From Deroplatys truncata (lineage: Eukaryota; Arthropoda; Insecta; Mantodea; Mantidae), in NCBI GenBank assembly GCA_030765065.1, contig CM060988.1, positions 179,531,065 to 179,595,064 of the forward strand: a stretch of 64,000 nucleotides of DNA, in the 5' to 3' direction. How positions within the stretch are numbered: the first letter of the stretch is position 1; every line of letters begins with the position of its first letter. This document shows positions 10,923 through 21,118 of the stretch, in pieces. A program made the translations under genes and the position numbers. The notes under the pieces are model-generated. The model made no database searches. It worked only from the letters and a program-made list of their open reading frames with translations, and was not told where the DNA came from.

Positions 10923-11399
10923 GCAACGAGTAGGGTGGAGTAAGGCGCATTGGAGTGTTGTTTACCAGTGAGGCCGTGTACGACCCGCTTCGTGAATAGA
11001 CATACAATACGCTTGTGTCTCTCATTCCGGTGTCCTTTATTTTCCACCATCACTAGACTGTGCTGTTTACAGTAGTAAATAAAGCAGCGTATTGACGTCT
11101 TTGTTTACATCAACAGTACTGTGTTTACGGAACTCTATAGTAATATTGCACATACGTACATTGGTTGCTAACTTGTCCGGATCCTTAGGCTGCTGTTGAT
11201 ACATGAAATGAAGTGATTGTTGAGAAATGGAATTTGGAAAGGAAACGTTCCAGGGTATGTTTAGTGTACCTCCACCTTGCACTCACGAGTCCATCCTCAT
11301 GAGCTCGGCCAACCGTGTCGGTCGTCCACTTAATGTTACGCCTTTTTCAAGGCTCCGGCCAACCCGCAGATGCTGTATTGCGACGCAGAGCTATGGCCA
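10923..11399. other. Non-coding, nothing recognised
   Basis: No supportable gene. Short frames at 11067-11421 overlap on opposite strands and show no domain. Confidence 0.5.
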
Positions 11400-12150
11400 A
11401 GGTCTTTTTTTGGGAGGGTAGTGACAGGAATAGGAAGGTGACTTAAGGAGAGTTAATAGCAGAAATAAGGAAAGGTGTTGGGGTTCCGCCTTTGCACCCC
11501 CTGTTAGTGCGTAGGAATAACTGCCAGCTGGCAGTGGGTAAGGGAAAGGTGTCCCGGTGACAACCATGACCGGGCCCCTGACTGACATCCGGGGAGTTAC
11601 GGAAGGTGCTAGGGTTAACTTTATTTCGTAAAATATGGTGCTGTGCACGAGAGTGCTTGGTAGTGACCTAGAAGAGGCCACCGTGTTTACGGTTGTTGGT
11701 TGTGTAGTCTGGCGCGAGTCCGTGCTTGGAATTGCTGGAGATATGGTCTGACATACCCTGTGATTTGTGAGAGTTCTTCAGCTGCTAAGTATGAAGTGTA
11801 AGGCTGATCTTGTAGTTGTGTCGTCTATGTGGTTTGGATTCCTGTGGTTCGATATGTGAATGCCTGGTTGTTTTCAATTCTGATGAGCTTCCTCTGTATA
11901 GACTGGAGTGTTTCTGTGTTGTTCTGGTCGGTCTGTTCCTGAAATATGAGGCGTCTTTCCAGTGATTGGATGAGTGTGGAGCTGTTCAAATCTAGCAATG
12001 AAGGCTGTGTGGAGTTGGTGAAGGTCTTGTATGGTGGCATCAATTTGGGTGAGTCGAGCTTCGGCGCGTGTGTCTGTGATGGCGTTGGTGATGTGCTGTA
12101 TACCTGGTCCAAGCAAGCAACGATAACGCCGCTTGCCAACATAAATACCG
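11400..12150 (-). mobile_element. Unnamed element Y, minus copy
   Basis: Reverse-complemented, 11600-11400 matches the 3' block of the plus copy near 10384-10560, including CCCACTGCCAGC and GGCGGAACCCCAACACCTTT. Its upstream part (12142-11825, minus) again encodes a low-complexity frame with a coiled-coil-like stretch (LIQSLERRLIFQEQTDQNN). The two copies face each other about 0.8 kb apart. Length and order agree with one element family of about 0.7-0.75 kb. Confidence 0.45.
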
Positions 12151-12179
12151 GGCGCGCTATCGGGAGATAATTAGAACTT

Positions 12180-12870
12180 TCTATCTCCCCCTTCCTCCAG
12201 AGAGTGTGTTTAAATAGTTCTAGACGGATCCAAAACCTTCTGTGGAAGATTCCACAGCCTGTATAAGCGAGCGCTCTCGCGGGAATTCAGTCAGTGCCAG
12301 TTTAGGCCGTTGCAAATTGACAGCGAGTCGAGTGAGTTAGTTGAGTTGCGTCGGTCATCGAGCGAGCGACATCAAGAGCAATTCTCTGAGCGAGTTGGTG
12401 ACGGTTGTGGAGGTCTTGTGTTCGACGACTCCCGAGTGAAATGAACCGTCCGGCGTTAAGAGTCTCGTTCACGAAGGAAGTGAATTGACGGAGAATTGAA
12501 CTAGTTCACCGAAGTGAAGTGAACTCGCAGTGAAACTGAACTGATAAGAACTTAAAGCAGTGGCAGTGAGAACTGAGAGTAATCAGTGACAGTGATAAAA
12601 CTGGACGAAGTCACAATATGCTTGCGAGGTGTGGAGCTTGGCAGCAGACCCCTGGCTTCTCTCGCTACAGCTGATTGAGAATAGGGGCTCCGTCCATCCA
12701 TTAAGCACGAACCCTCGGCTGTGATAAATCGCCGGGGTGGAAATTTCTTGCACCAGACTGAATTTACTCGAGAACGCCCCTGTCAGAGCCCTGGGGGACT
12801 GCTTGTCCAGGAACTACCGCTTCAGGCGCTGTCGGATTCCATGCACGTCATGAGGGCACTATAATAAATC
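12180..12870 (+). promoter_or_regulatory. LTR-like segment with core promoter and poly(A) signals
   Basis: CTGTATAAGCGAGCG (TATA box near 12257) is followed about 30 bp later by TTCAGTCAGTGCC, an arthropod-type initiator. AATAAA-like sequence lies near 12862 (ATAATAAATC). Between them is a leader-like region rich in GTGA/GAGT words with no open frame. This is the signal layout of a retrotransposon LTR or 5' UTR, but no TG...CA borders or target duplication were identified. Confidence 0.35.
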
Positions 12871-12937
12871 AGCCTACAACTTATAAAGCTAAACGCAAGT
12901 ATTCCCCTCTTTAAATTCAAAATTTATACACGCACTT

Positions 12938-13760
12938 ACCGAGCGAGATGGCTCAGGCGGCAGTGTTTCGGCCCGCATTCGGAGGTAGCGGGCTCGAATC
13001 CCGCGGCCGACCTTCCTGACCCATGGGTTTTTTTGGGGTTTCCCGGGGTCGCTAGGCGAATGCTGGGAATTCATTACATCCTCCGAATTTCCTGTCCCTC
13101 CATTCTCGTCGTCCTCTGTGGTGTAGTGGTTACCATGCTAGCCTCTAGTTCCTGAGGTCACGGGTTCAAACCCAGCGGAGGGTGATGGATTTTTTTCGGA
13201 TGTAAAAATCCTTAGCATGCCTTCCTTCGGAAGGGAAGTAAAGCCGGTGGTCCGTGTCGTAGATTTACGTTACGTAAAAGAACCTCAAGGCTGATAAAGA
13301 AGCTTCTGAGCAAAATTACCAGTCTTTCTTGCCCAATATTGAATGGGACGCTCAAGACCACAGCAATTAAAGAGCGTCTATAAATAAGTAAAACTCAATT
13401 TAATTTACCTCCATTCTCATTTCACTTCATCTTTCATTTGCTTGGTCTCTTTCAGCGTTGCAAGTGTCAGCGGGAAGTCTCGTGTATGGCAGGGGAAAAA
13501 GATACTCTGTGGAAACCTCCGTCCCCCCCAGAATGGGGGCGGTGTCCCAGTTCCGGGCCCTCCAGAGGATGTGTAATTTCACGTGGGGAGGGAGTCGGCT
13601 GCACCAGCCACCACCCATGGAGTTCAAATCTGATCGATAGGTACCCTGCCCTCTGCTTGTCATGCCTCATGGTCCGACCGCCCTCTGTCTCCTCTCACCG
13701 CACCCTCCCGGGAGCGCCCCGACAGAGGCATATGTACTAAAGATCTATGTAGGTCGACGT
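12938..13760 (+). repeat. tRNA-derived SINE, family S3, interrupted by an S2 SINE
   Basis: The head ACCGAGCGAGATGGCTCAGG ... GGGCTCGAATCCCGC has Pol III A and B boxes. The body GACCCATGGGTTTTTTTGG ... GCGAATGCTGG runs to 13107 and resumes at 13419 (CATTTCACTTCATCTTTC onward). The interruption is an S2 SINE bounded by an 11-bp duplication CCTCCATTCTC. Confidence 0.8.
13108..13407 (+). repeat. tRNA-derived SINE, family S2, with target duplication
   Basis: Complete S2 copy (GTCGTCCTCTGTGGTGTAGT ... AAACTCAATTTAATTT). It is flanked by CCTCCATTCTC at 13097-13107 and 13408-13418, a clean target-site duplication inside an S3 SINE, so S2 was active after this S3 copy inserted. Confidence 0.92.
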
Positions 13761-13984
13761 ACTAAGTCCTCATACGTGCCGAATCCTATCCTATCCTACA
13801 CACTTGAATTTAGAACACTGAAAAAGACTGTAAAACCATTCGACCGTGTAACAAATTGTTTGGCGGTATTGTCTATTGTTTTATCTACACAAATATAGAT
13901 GTTAGTGTTCCATAAAGTAATGAAAACAGAAGGGCATGTCACAATAGGGCAAAAGAAACTTCACAACAACCTCCAGAAGAATAT

Positions 13985-14150
13985 TCACCGAGCGAGATGA
14001 CTCGGTGGTAACATCTGTGGCCTACATTCGGGAGGTCACGGGTTCAAATCAATTGGGCCCATCAATCTAACTGGATTTATTTCGTAGTTTCCCTCAGTTG
14101 CCACGGTAAATACGGGATCGGATATTTAATATCATCACCCAAAGCTCCAC
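13985..14150 (+). repeat. tRNA-derived SINE, family S3, short copy
   Basis: CACCGAGCGAGATGACTCGG ... GTCACGGGTTCAAATC gives the S3 head. The body is short and diverged. Confidence 0.75.
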
Positions 14151-14248
14151 TTTAAGTCTAAAACAATAGTAAAAATGAAAATAGATGGAAAGCGAATGCT
14201 CTGCTACCTGTCCACCGATAATGAAAGCAGGTGTACTCTAACGCCCCT

Positions 14249-14555
14249 AATGCCATCTGCCCGTCACGTGCCAAAGCAGACGCACACTTGCCTAGCACTA
14301 AAGTCTCCGTGGACACTTGTGTCGAGTCCTCCATCTGCCCCTCACGTATAGAAGCAGAGGTATAGTTGCCTAGCACAAAGGCCTGTGGACACGCGTCGAA
14401 GGTGCCATCTGCCCCTCACGTAAGAAGCAGAGGTACAGTTGCCATCACTAAGGCCTCTGTGGACACGTGTCGAAGCTGCGTCTGTCCGTCATGTATACAT
14501 GCAGAAGTACAGCTGCCTAGCACTAAGGCCTTTGTGGACACGTGGCGAAGCAAGA
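14249..14555. repeat. Minisatellite, ~76-bp unit, four copies
   Basis: Four consecutive units share CATCTGCCCCTCACGT, AGCAGAGGTA, TTGCCTAGCACTAA and GTGGACACGTGTCGAA. Unit lengths are roughly 73-80 bp with substitutions and small indels. The overlapping short open frames are not coding. Confidence 0.85.
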
Positions 14556-14800
14556 TTCTATGGTACAGAGATGAGACCTAGTAGAGTAACTGTCCACTAC
14601 ACATCAAGTCACGAGGTATCTCCTAATAGATCCATCGCGATATGGCCATATAGTTAAAGCGACGTAAAACAATAGAGATAACAAAAAGAACATTCCTAAT
14701 AACCAGGGTTAGGATTTTTAGGTGCAAATTTCAGATGAAAAAAGGAAGGGAAAAGGTGCTCAAATAAGGTGAAAAAAGGGACAGGTGCTGGTTTATTTAA

Positions 14801-15531
14801 GGGGATGCACAACTGAAATTGCTATTTTCTAAACTATCCATTCAATTAGGCTGAAATTTTAGCCAAATGTCAGTCTTCTTTAGATATAATCGTTTTGTGA
14901 ATTTCAATCCAAAATCTTAATTAGTTTTTAAGTTATTAATTTTCAAAATATAAAATTATGGTTATATGCAAAATGCAACACATGATGATTTTAAAAAAAA
15001 AAAAACTTAGGTTGCTTCTATGTCAAGGAACTACAAATCTGACATTTTTTTTCTACCATTCGTAGTTTAAGAGAAAAAGAAAGTTTTGCAGTTTTGTATT
15101 TGCATTTTCTTTCGTTTTTTGTTGTTGTTGTTGTATACGCTGTTATCTTCAAAAATTAGTAGCACAAAAACTATTCATTACACAGAAAAATTATATGACA
15201 GTTTTATTTATTTGGATTTTTGAAATAAGCATAAAAATGTCAATATGAATGGATGAAAACTACATCGTGTGGAACATTTTGAATATGCGGAAATGCTGAA
15301 AATAAGAAATGCCTTAAAATGAATTTTTAAAAATATAAACAGCTAGCAACAAATGTGCAAGGGTATTTAAAAAGTCTCGTAATGATCCTGAAGCGTTCGC
15401 TAGGTCAAAAATAAAAGTGGATTAAAAAACTACAGGCAATGGAGAATTTTTTGGGAACGTATTTTTTTTATTTGTTTATTTTTTTTTTTAGACTTTTTGA
15501 GATTTTGGGTTAATTTCAGTTGTGCATTCCC
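14801..15531. mobile_element. TTAA-flanked MITE, 731 bp
   Basis: GGGGATGCACAACTGAAATT at 14801 pairs with its reverse complement (GGGAATGCACAACTGAAATT) ending at 15531. TTAA flanks both ends (14797-14800, 15532-15535). The interior is AT-rich with no open frame. TTAA duplications are used by piggyBac, Kolobok and Sola3 elements. The GGG-starting end does not by itself tell which. Confidence 0.85.
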
Positions 15532-15688
15532 TTAACTAATTCAACGATTTCTCTTTCCTCTATTCTAATTTATTGAACTACAAACAAGTACATCAAATTA
15601 TCACTCATCAAAAGAAGGAAGAAACATGAAGCTGTTGTACTTCAAGACATTAAGCATCTCCACATTTTTAAAAGTAAGTCTGTTTCTA

Positions 15689-16652
15689 TTAGGAGATAGA
15701 ATGTTCTTTGTAGATCCTAAAGCTTCTTTCAACATCCACAGAAACCAGTGGGGCAAACCTTGTATTCACTCGGAATGGCAATTCTACAGATGTAGCGAAT
15801 TCCTCAATGTCTGGATTCTTCTGAAGACTAGATTCAAGTTTATCTTTGGCAAAGCCATCTGACTGCTCCCTCACGGATATAAAAATATCCCATTGTTTTT
15901 CCTTTTCCAGACTTTTTTCTTCCAATCGTTTAATAGCTGCAGGCAGGTTCTTGTAACTATGGACACTATATGGTTCTGTCTGCAAATTATGTATTTTCTC
16001 CGGTAACAGAAGTTGCCCTGCCTAGGAAATTACACCTGCGACGGATGGATCCAAAGAAAACACAAACTCTTTAATTTTGTCAAAATTCTCACACAACATA
16101 GCAGCACACTCATTCCAAGATCCCCAGCGAGTAATGACCGGGAAATTTGGAAGGGGCAGGCCAGTGATTTCCCTGTAGTAAACAACACGGCTCGGAGCTT
16201 TCAGTAGAATCTTCTTCAGGGCAGAGATGAATTGATTTGCGATGTGGTATTCGTTCCTTATGGATTCACAAACCCTGTGAAGGACATGAGCCAAGCATGT
16301 CACATGCTTCAAGTTAGGAAATAAAGGTTTCAATTGGTTAACAGCTGAAACCATGTATGGCGCCTCGTCCGTAACCACAAGAAGAGGTTTTTCAAACTCG
16401 ATACCAGTAGGCAAGAGTTTTTGGTAGAAGTCCATAATGGATTGCATTACTGTACTGGCATTGGCTTTCTGCAGTTCGTACATTTTTAACAACACGGGCT
16501 TAACTTTCTCCCCTGCTAAGGGAAAAACTAAAATGTTCAAAACATTTCGTTCCATTGAGTCTATGGTTTCATCCACAATGATTTCCACATCGCAATAAGA
16601 CACTTTTCCTTGATTCTTTCTATGGTTTCTTGGTAAACAGGCGCTATGTAGT
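15689..16652 (-). pseudogene. hAT transposase, catalytic and dimerisation part
   Basis: Minus-strand frame from the RX junction at 16652 to the stop at 15689. DVEIIVDETIDS holds the first catalytic Asp of the RNase-H-like core. VVTDEAPYMVSAVNQL and HVTCLAHVLHRVCE follow, matching the hAT insertion-domain region, then TRWGSWNECAAML. After a single in-frame TAG at 16022 the same frame continues into APLVSVDVERSFRIYKEHS, the hAT C-terminal dimerisation motif. One stop codon and the RX insertion at the N-terminal side inactivate it. The first ~35 codons of the open frame (upstream of 16652) are RX sequence and not transposase. The N-terminal part resumes at 18176-18430. hAT transposases cut and paste elements bearing their terminal repeats, and the matching repeats are at 14704 and 22876. 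Confidence 0.9.
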
Positions 16653-17260
16653 TTTTTACTTTCTCTACTACGTATAGTAAGTAGGGGAACTATGCATTCC
16701 ACCCAAAAATTCAATACCGAGATTTCACTGGAAATACTTGTTTTGAGACCCCCTGAATCCAAAAAAAATCATTTTTGGAAACATGTCAGAATGTGTCTGT
16801 GAACAGCATAACTAAAAAACGAACAGTCGGATAAACACCAAACTTGGTATTTAGGTTCAGTATCTTCCAGAGATGCGACACGAAGGTTTTCAAGAAAATC
16901 CCCCACCACAGATTACCCTTTACATGGAACATTTTTCGACAATTTTATTTTTCTCAAAAATGGCTCTAACGATTTTGATTAAAATATATGTTTAAGATAT
17001 TTTCATGATAAATGAATTGTATATCTCGAATTTTCTGGGAATGTCTCCAAAAGTATTCTTCATTGTGGACGACTTTTGTGTAACTGGTAAACCATAAGAG
17101 ATAGACAAAATGTTACTACACAAAAAATGTAGATCGCGTTAAAATACACAACTAATGTCATACATTTTTTTTTTTTTGAGTGAACCATTTTCGAGATATT
17201 GCTTGTTATTCCCTTAAATTTTTCAATACTTACTTTCTCAAATGGGAATTCGTTATTCAT
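16653..17260 (+). repeat. RX repeat, 3'-truncated, inside hAT transposase
   Basis: Starts ACTTTCTCTACTACGTATAG after a T-run in the hAT coding region and ends abruptly at CGTTATTCAT, where a second RX copy starts. Its 3' third is missing. Confidence 0.85.
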
Positions 17261-18175
17261 TTTTACTTTCTCTACTACGTATAATAAGAAGGGGAAGTAC
17301 TGTATTGCACCCAAAAATTCGATACCGAGATTTCACCGGAAATATATGTTTTGAGATCCCCTGAATCCAAAAAAAGCATTTTTGGAAACATGTCCGTGTG
17401 TGTGTGTGTGTGTGTGTCTGTGAACAGCATAACTCAGAAACGAACAGTTGGATAAACACCAAACTTGGTATTTAGGTTCAGTATCTTCCAGAGATGCGGC
17501 ACGAAGGTTTTCAAGAAAATCCCCCCACCCCAGATTACCCTTTACATGGAACATTTTTCGAAAATTTTAATTTTCTCAAAAATGCCTATAACGATTTTGA
17601 TTAAAATATTATATGTTTAAGATATTTTCATAACAAATAAAATGTATATCTTGAATTTTCTGGGATTGTCTCCATAAGTATTCTTCATTGTGAACGACTT
17701 TTGCATAACTGGTAAACCATAAGAGATAGACAAAATTTTACTACACAAAAAATGTAGATCGCGTTAAAATACACAATTTATGTCATATACATTTTTGTTG
17801 TTGAGTGAACCATTTTCGAGATATTGCTTGTTATTCCCTTAAATTTTTCAATACTTATTTTCTCAAATGGGAATTCGTTATTCATTTTTTTTGTCTTGGA
17901 TATGCAAAGAGTATTAATCTGTGGCAAAGGGAATGGTGCTGCACCTAGCAACCAGCTATTAAGAGATATGTATGTGTTTAAGGGCTACTGTATTTCTATA
18001 TTGCCCTTGTAAATATATAGTCCCCTTACATCTACAAGAAAATTAGCAATAGAATATGCAAATGAGTCTGCAAATGTTATCTCGATTAGCATGAAGTAGA
18101 TGGAGAATAAACGTTTGTACAAATAGTTTGTACAAGAGTAGAGAAAGTCATGTGAGTGCAACACATCAGATTTTT
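17261..18175 (+). repeat. RX repeat, full length, inside hAT transposase
   Basis: Starts ACTTTCTCTACTACGTATAA, has a GT/GTCT tract (17395-17422) and ends ACACATCAGA plus T-run at 18175, where hAT coding resumes. A useful reference copy (about 910 bp). Confidence 0.9.
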
Positions 18176-18430
18176 TTTCAAGAAATCCCTTGAAGGCTGG
18201 ATGGTTCACCTTATTGAGTGGAATTCCTGCTTGTGTTGCAGCTGCACACAAATAAATGTTTAATTCCTTCAAATTTTGACTTTTTAAAGAACTCTGTTGA
18301 AACGCATTTCGTAATAGAGGTTTGCCGTGATTTGTTTGCTTGATGAGTCTTGTTCATTTGATGCTTGGATTTGGAAATGTGTTGTTTGATGGGATCTCGC
18401 TGGTGTTTTTCATCTAACAAAATTGCTGAA
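18176..18430 (-). pseudogene. hAT transposase, N-terminal part
   Basis: Minus-strand reading shows LLDEKHQRDPIKQHISKSKH and then, in an overlapping frame, LCAAATQAGIPLNKVNHPAF followed by KGFLEK. The last part is the conserved N-terminal region that precedes the catalytic core in this hAT group. The frame breaks once around 18265 and then runs into the RX insertion at 18175. Joined with 16652-15689 it accounts for a full-length protein. The start codon lies near 18420-18430, or further upstream in decayed sequence. Confidence 0.8.
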
Positions 18431-19009
18431 TCTCAAATAGTACATCGCATAACATTCCATCTGTGTCTAGAAATCTTGTTTGAATTCCTCAGCCAGAACA
18501 ATAAATCGAGTACTGGACACCTTTGGCATGGTAAAATCTAGTACTAGTACACTCGTTTGGTGAGCTAACACTTGCTAATACAATGCGACTGTCACACAAC
18601 TCACTCTTGCGCCCATTCGCTGTCCACATTCTCTTATAACACCGCGACAATTGCCAGAATGTTCTCATTAATGCTGAACTTCAGTCTCAGCGATTTCTAG
18701 TACTTTCGAGCAGAACCCAGTCTTAATAATTCTCGGAACTGCGCGGGTGAGGTTACTGCCGTCTCAGTGTGTCCAGACTTCGCCCCACGCAAACAGATGA
18801 CGTCTCTCACAGTAACAAACTCACATTCACGAGCAGCAGGCTACTGATTCTAGTGGGATAGAATCACTCATTGTCAATTGCATTATTGCGGGCTACTTTA
18901 TAGCGGCAAAGCTAGAGAAAGAGGTTTAAGTCGAACACACAATTATTTTCCATTGTTGCGGGTTCCCGCGCGGCGTTTATTGAAAGAGGTAGGCTTACTA
19001 TTTGCACGT
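18431..19009. other. hAT 5' untranslated flank
   Basis: No open frame. By position this is the 5' non-coding part of the hAT, cut at 19010 by the MULE. The remainder resumes at 21065-21118. Confidence 0.6.
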
Positions 19010-19017
19010 ACACAGCA

Positions 19018-21056
19018 GGGTGCGGGACCGAAGCCTCCCGCGGTCAGAAAAATAGCCCCGGAGCCTCCCGGACCCTTAAAGGTCCTTAATTACATAGCCC
19101 CCAAGCCTCCCGGTCGAAACAGGTAAAAGTTCCAGTGTGGTGTTTATAATATTTGATGAAGCATTACGTACGGGTGGAAGAAGTTACATTTTTTTGCGTT
19201 TAACAAAGAAACACGGCTCTAGTACCAAAAGAAAATGAACCTCTAATGCTTAAATTTGAATTAGTGGTTGTTGTTCCAGTTCGTTTAGCGTTACTCAGGG
19301 TGCACCACGAGGAGGCAAACTGGCTGGCACCCCGAAAGATTCCACATTTATCAGCTTCGTCATTATTTCTATATTTTCTCTAATTTACTCTCAAAGTATC
19401 TACATTTAGATGCTTCGTTATTTTGACATTCTAAACCTATATCATGCAGTAATATGTATTTTTGTCTTTAAAATAAGCGGTGTTTTTCCTTTTAGATTTT
19501 ATTTCCATGTATTTCCAGGTTTGGTTCTATAAGAAATAGACTTCACGTATTCCATTCTTGAAATTTTTCCAGCTTTGAAATTTTCTACTTGCTGCATCGT
19601 GAGTTTCAGGTGTGGACAAGACCTTTCCTTTTTTCATTTGTTGATGAATTAATTGCAATTTTAGTATCCAGCTGAATTTGCTTCAGTACTTCAAGAAATC
19701 TATACAGATCTGGGCTGCAGGAGTAAAACTGATATTTGTATTTGTTGTGGAAACTTTCGCAAGCGTTGGTAGTTCTCTGTCTATTGCAACTTAGTTCTGC
19801 CCACATGAAAGGAGGAAAGAGTGCATTTTCGTCGATGTAAGTTTCCACTAAATAGTCGCAAAACATGTGTAGTTTTTCCGAGACAGGCATCACTGCCATG
19901 AAGTCTTCGGCAAAACAGTCACCAACCATATCAGGATCCAGCATTGGCAAACCAAATATGTAGTTCAGAAATTTTCCTATTTCATTTCTGGAATAGTAGT
20001 TATGTGCAAGTCCCAAGTTTTGTAACTTTCGCCACCAGCTTTGTGTTAGATAAACTTTACATCCTTGGGTTTTAACATCAGTCCACACTTCTCTTCTACC
20101 ATTCATGATGCTTTCTTCAAAGTCAGAAAACATTGTTGATGGAGAGAATTTCAGACCTAGCTTATTACATTTATCAACAACTGTTGAAAATACCTGCTGA
20201 TATGATGAAGTTTTCTTGTCCTTCAAAAAAGAAAATACTACTGGAATGTAATGTCCATTAACGAGCCCATGGATTGTAAATAGTTGGCAAAAAAGCCTTG
20301 TGGAATACTTGAAAGTTCCATCAAAATATTGTGTCTCATACTGACTGAGTACTCTGAGGTTTCCGGATTCACATACTCTTACAACGTTCTTCGCAGCATC
20401 GTTGTGTAGCAACAACTCGGCTCCATCTACAGTTTTCACATTTAATGTGTTCAGAACATCATGAACCCCATTTATACTTGTGGGTAATTTTGGCAGAATT
20501 TTCCGCCTAGCTTTGTATATGGACTTACGTAAACTGTGGACAACTCCAGTGGTTACTTCTTCCGTATTTTCTCTCTTCAGTTGCTGGTATATTAGTTTTG
20601 ATGGCCTTTCACATATATCTTCCGTAGCTTTTCCTCTTCAGATCACAAAGTACTTTCTGTCTCTGAATTTTGTCACTAGGTGGTGCCGCGTGGTTATAGT
20701 CCTCTTGAATATCCAGGACATCTATTTCTTCAATGGAAATGGTTTTAATAAAACTTTTGCAACTTTTAACATTGCACGTCCATCGCGCTACCCCACTTTT
20801 TAAACACTTCTGGAATCCGAAAGTGTAACCGTTCCGAAGTAGACTTTTCCTTCCTGTCCTACTCACCGTAATTTCAGTCGCGTTGGAAAACATGTTAACT
20901 GTGAACTAATTTGCCGTACACTGAAACAAATCAAGGAAAAAATTAGGCATACCCATTCCACCCTACCTGCTGGCTAATTACACTGGTTTCGCGGGAGGCT
21001 TGGGGGTTGTTACCTGCTAAGCTTACCTGGGTACGGGAGGCTTCGATCCTGCGCCC
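19018..21056 (-). mobile_element. MULE (FLYWCH-type) transposon, 2039 bp, complete ends
   Basis: Left end GGGTGCGGGACCGAAGCCTC; right end, reverse-complemented, GGGCGCAGGATCGAAGCCTC. Similarity continues through a second shared word (CCCCCAAGCCTCCCG near 19101 and in reverse near 20992) for about 100 bp of inverted repeat. A perfect 8-bp duplication ACACAGCA lies at 19010-19017 and 21057-21064. It is nested in the hAT element. The interior encodes a FLYWCH zinc finger and a MULE transposase domain on the minus strand. Confidence 0.93.
19606..20893 (-). pseudogene. FLYWCH zinc finger - MULE transposase
   Basis: The N-terminal frame starts at ATG 20893 (MFSNATEITVSRTGRKSLLR). The FLYWCH finger is GYTFGFQKCL ... 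RWTCNVKSCKSF ... DYNHAAPP, with Cys-x4/5-Cys and a His near the end (the usual last His is replaced). A frame break lies between 20609 and 20439. The MULE domain follows: QYFDGTFKYSTRLFCQLFTI (first Asp), TMFSDFEESIMNG, and TTNACESFHNKYKYQF near the C terminus. It ends at 19606. The order zinc finger then MULE DDE domain is normal for arthropod FLYWCH-MULEs. Only one obvious break means this is among the younger elements in the nest. The protein would act in the nucleus on the element ends at 19018 and 21056. Confidence 0.9.
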
Positions 21057-21118
21057 ACACAGCAAGCCGAGGAGAGTTAATTGAAATTTAAAGAATAAAT
21101 TGGAATGAAGCTTAAAAG

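Noticed and set aside
16653-16762. First ~36 codons of the open frame ending at 16022 as part of the hAT protein
   Set aside because: They translate RX sequence (the same peptide appears in other RX copies); the transposase starts at the RX border.
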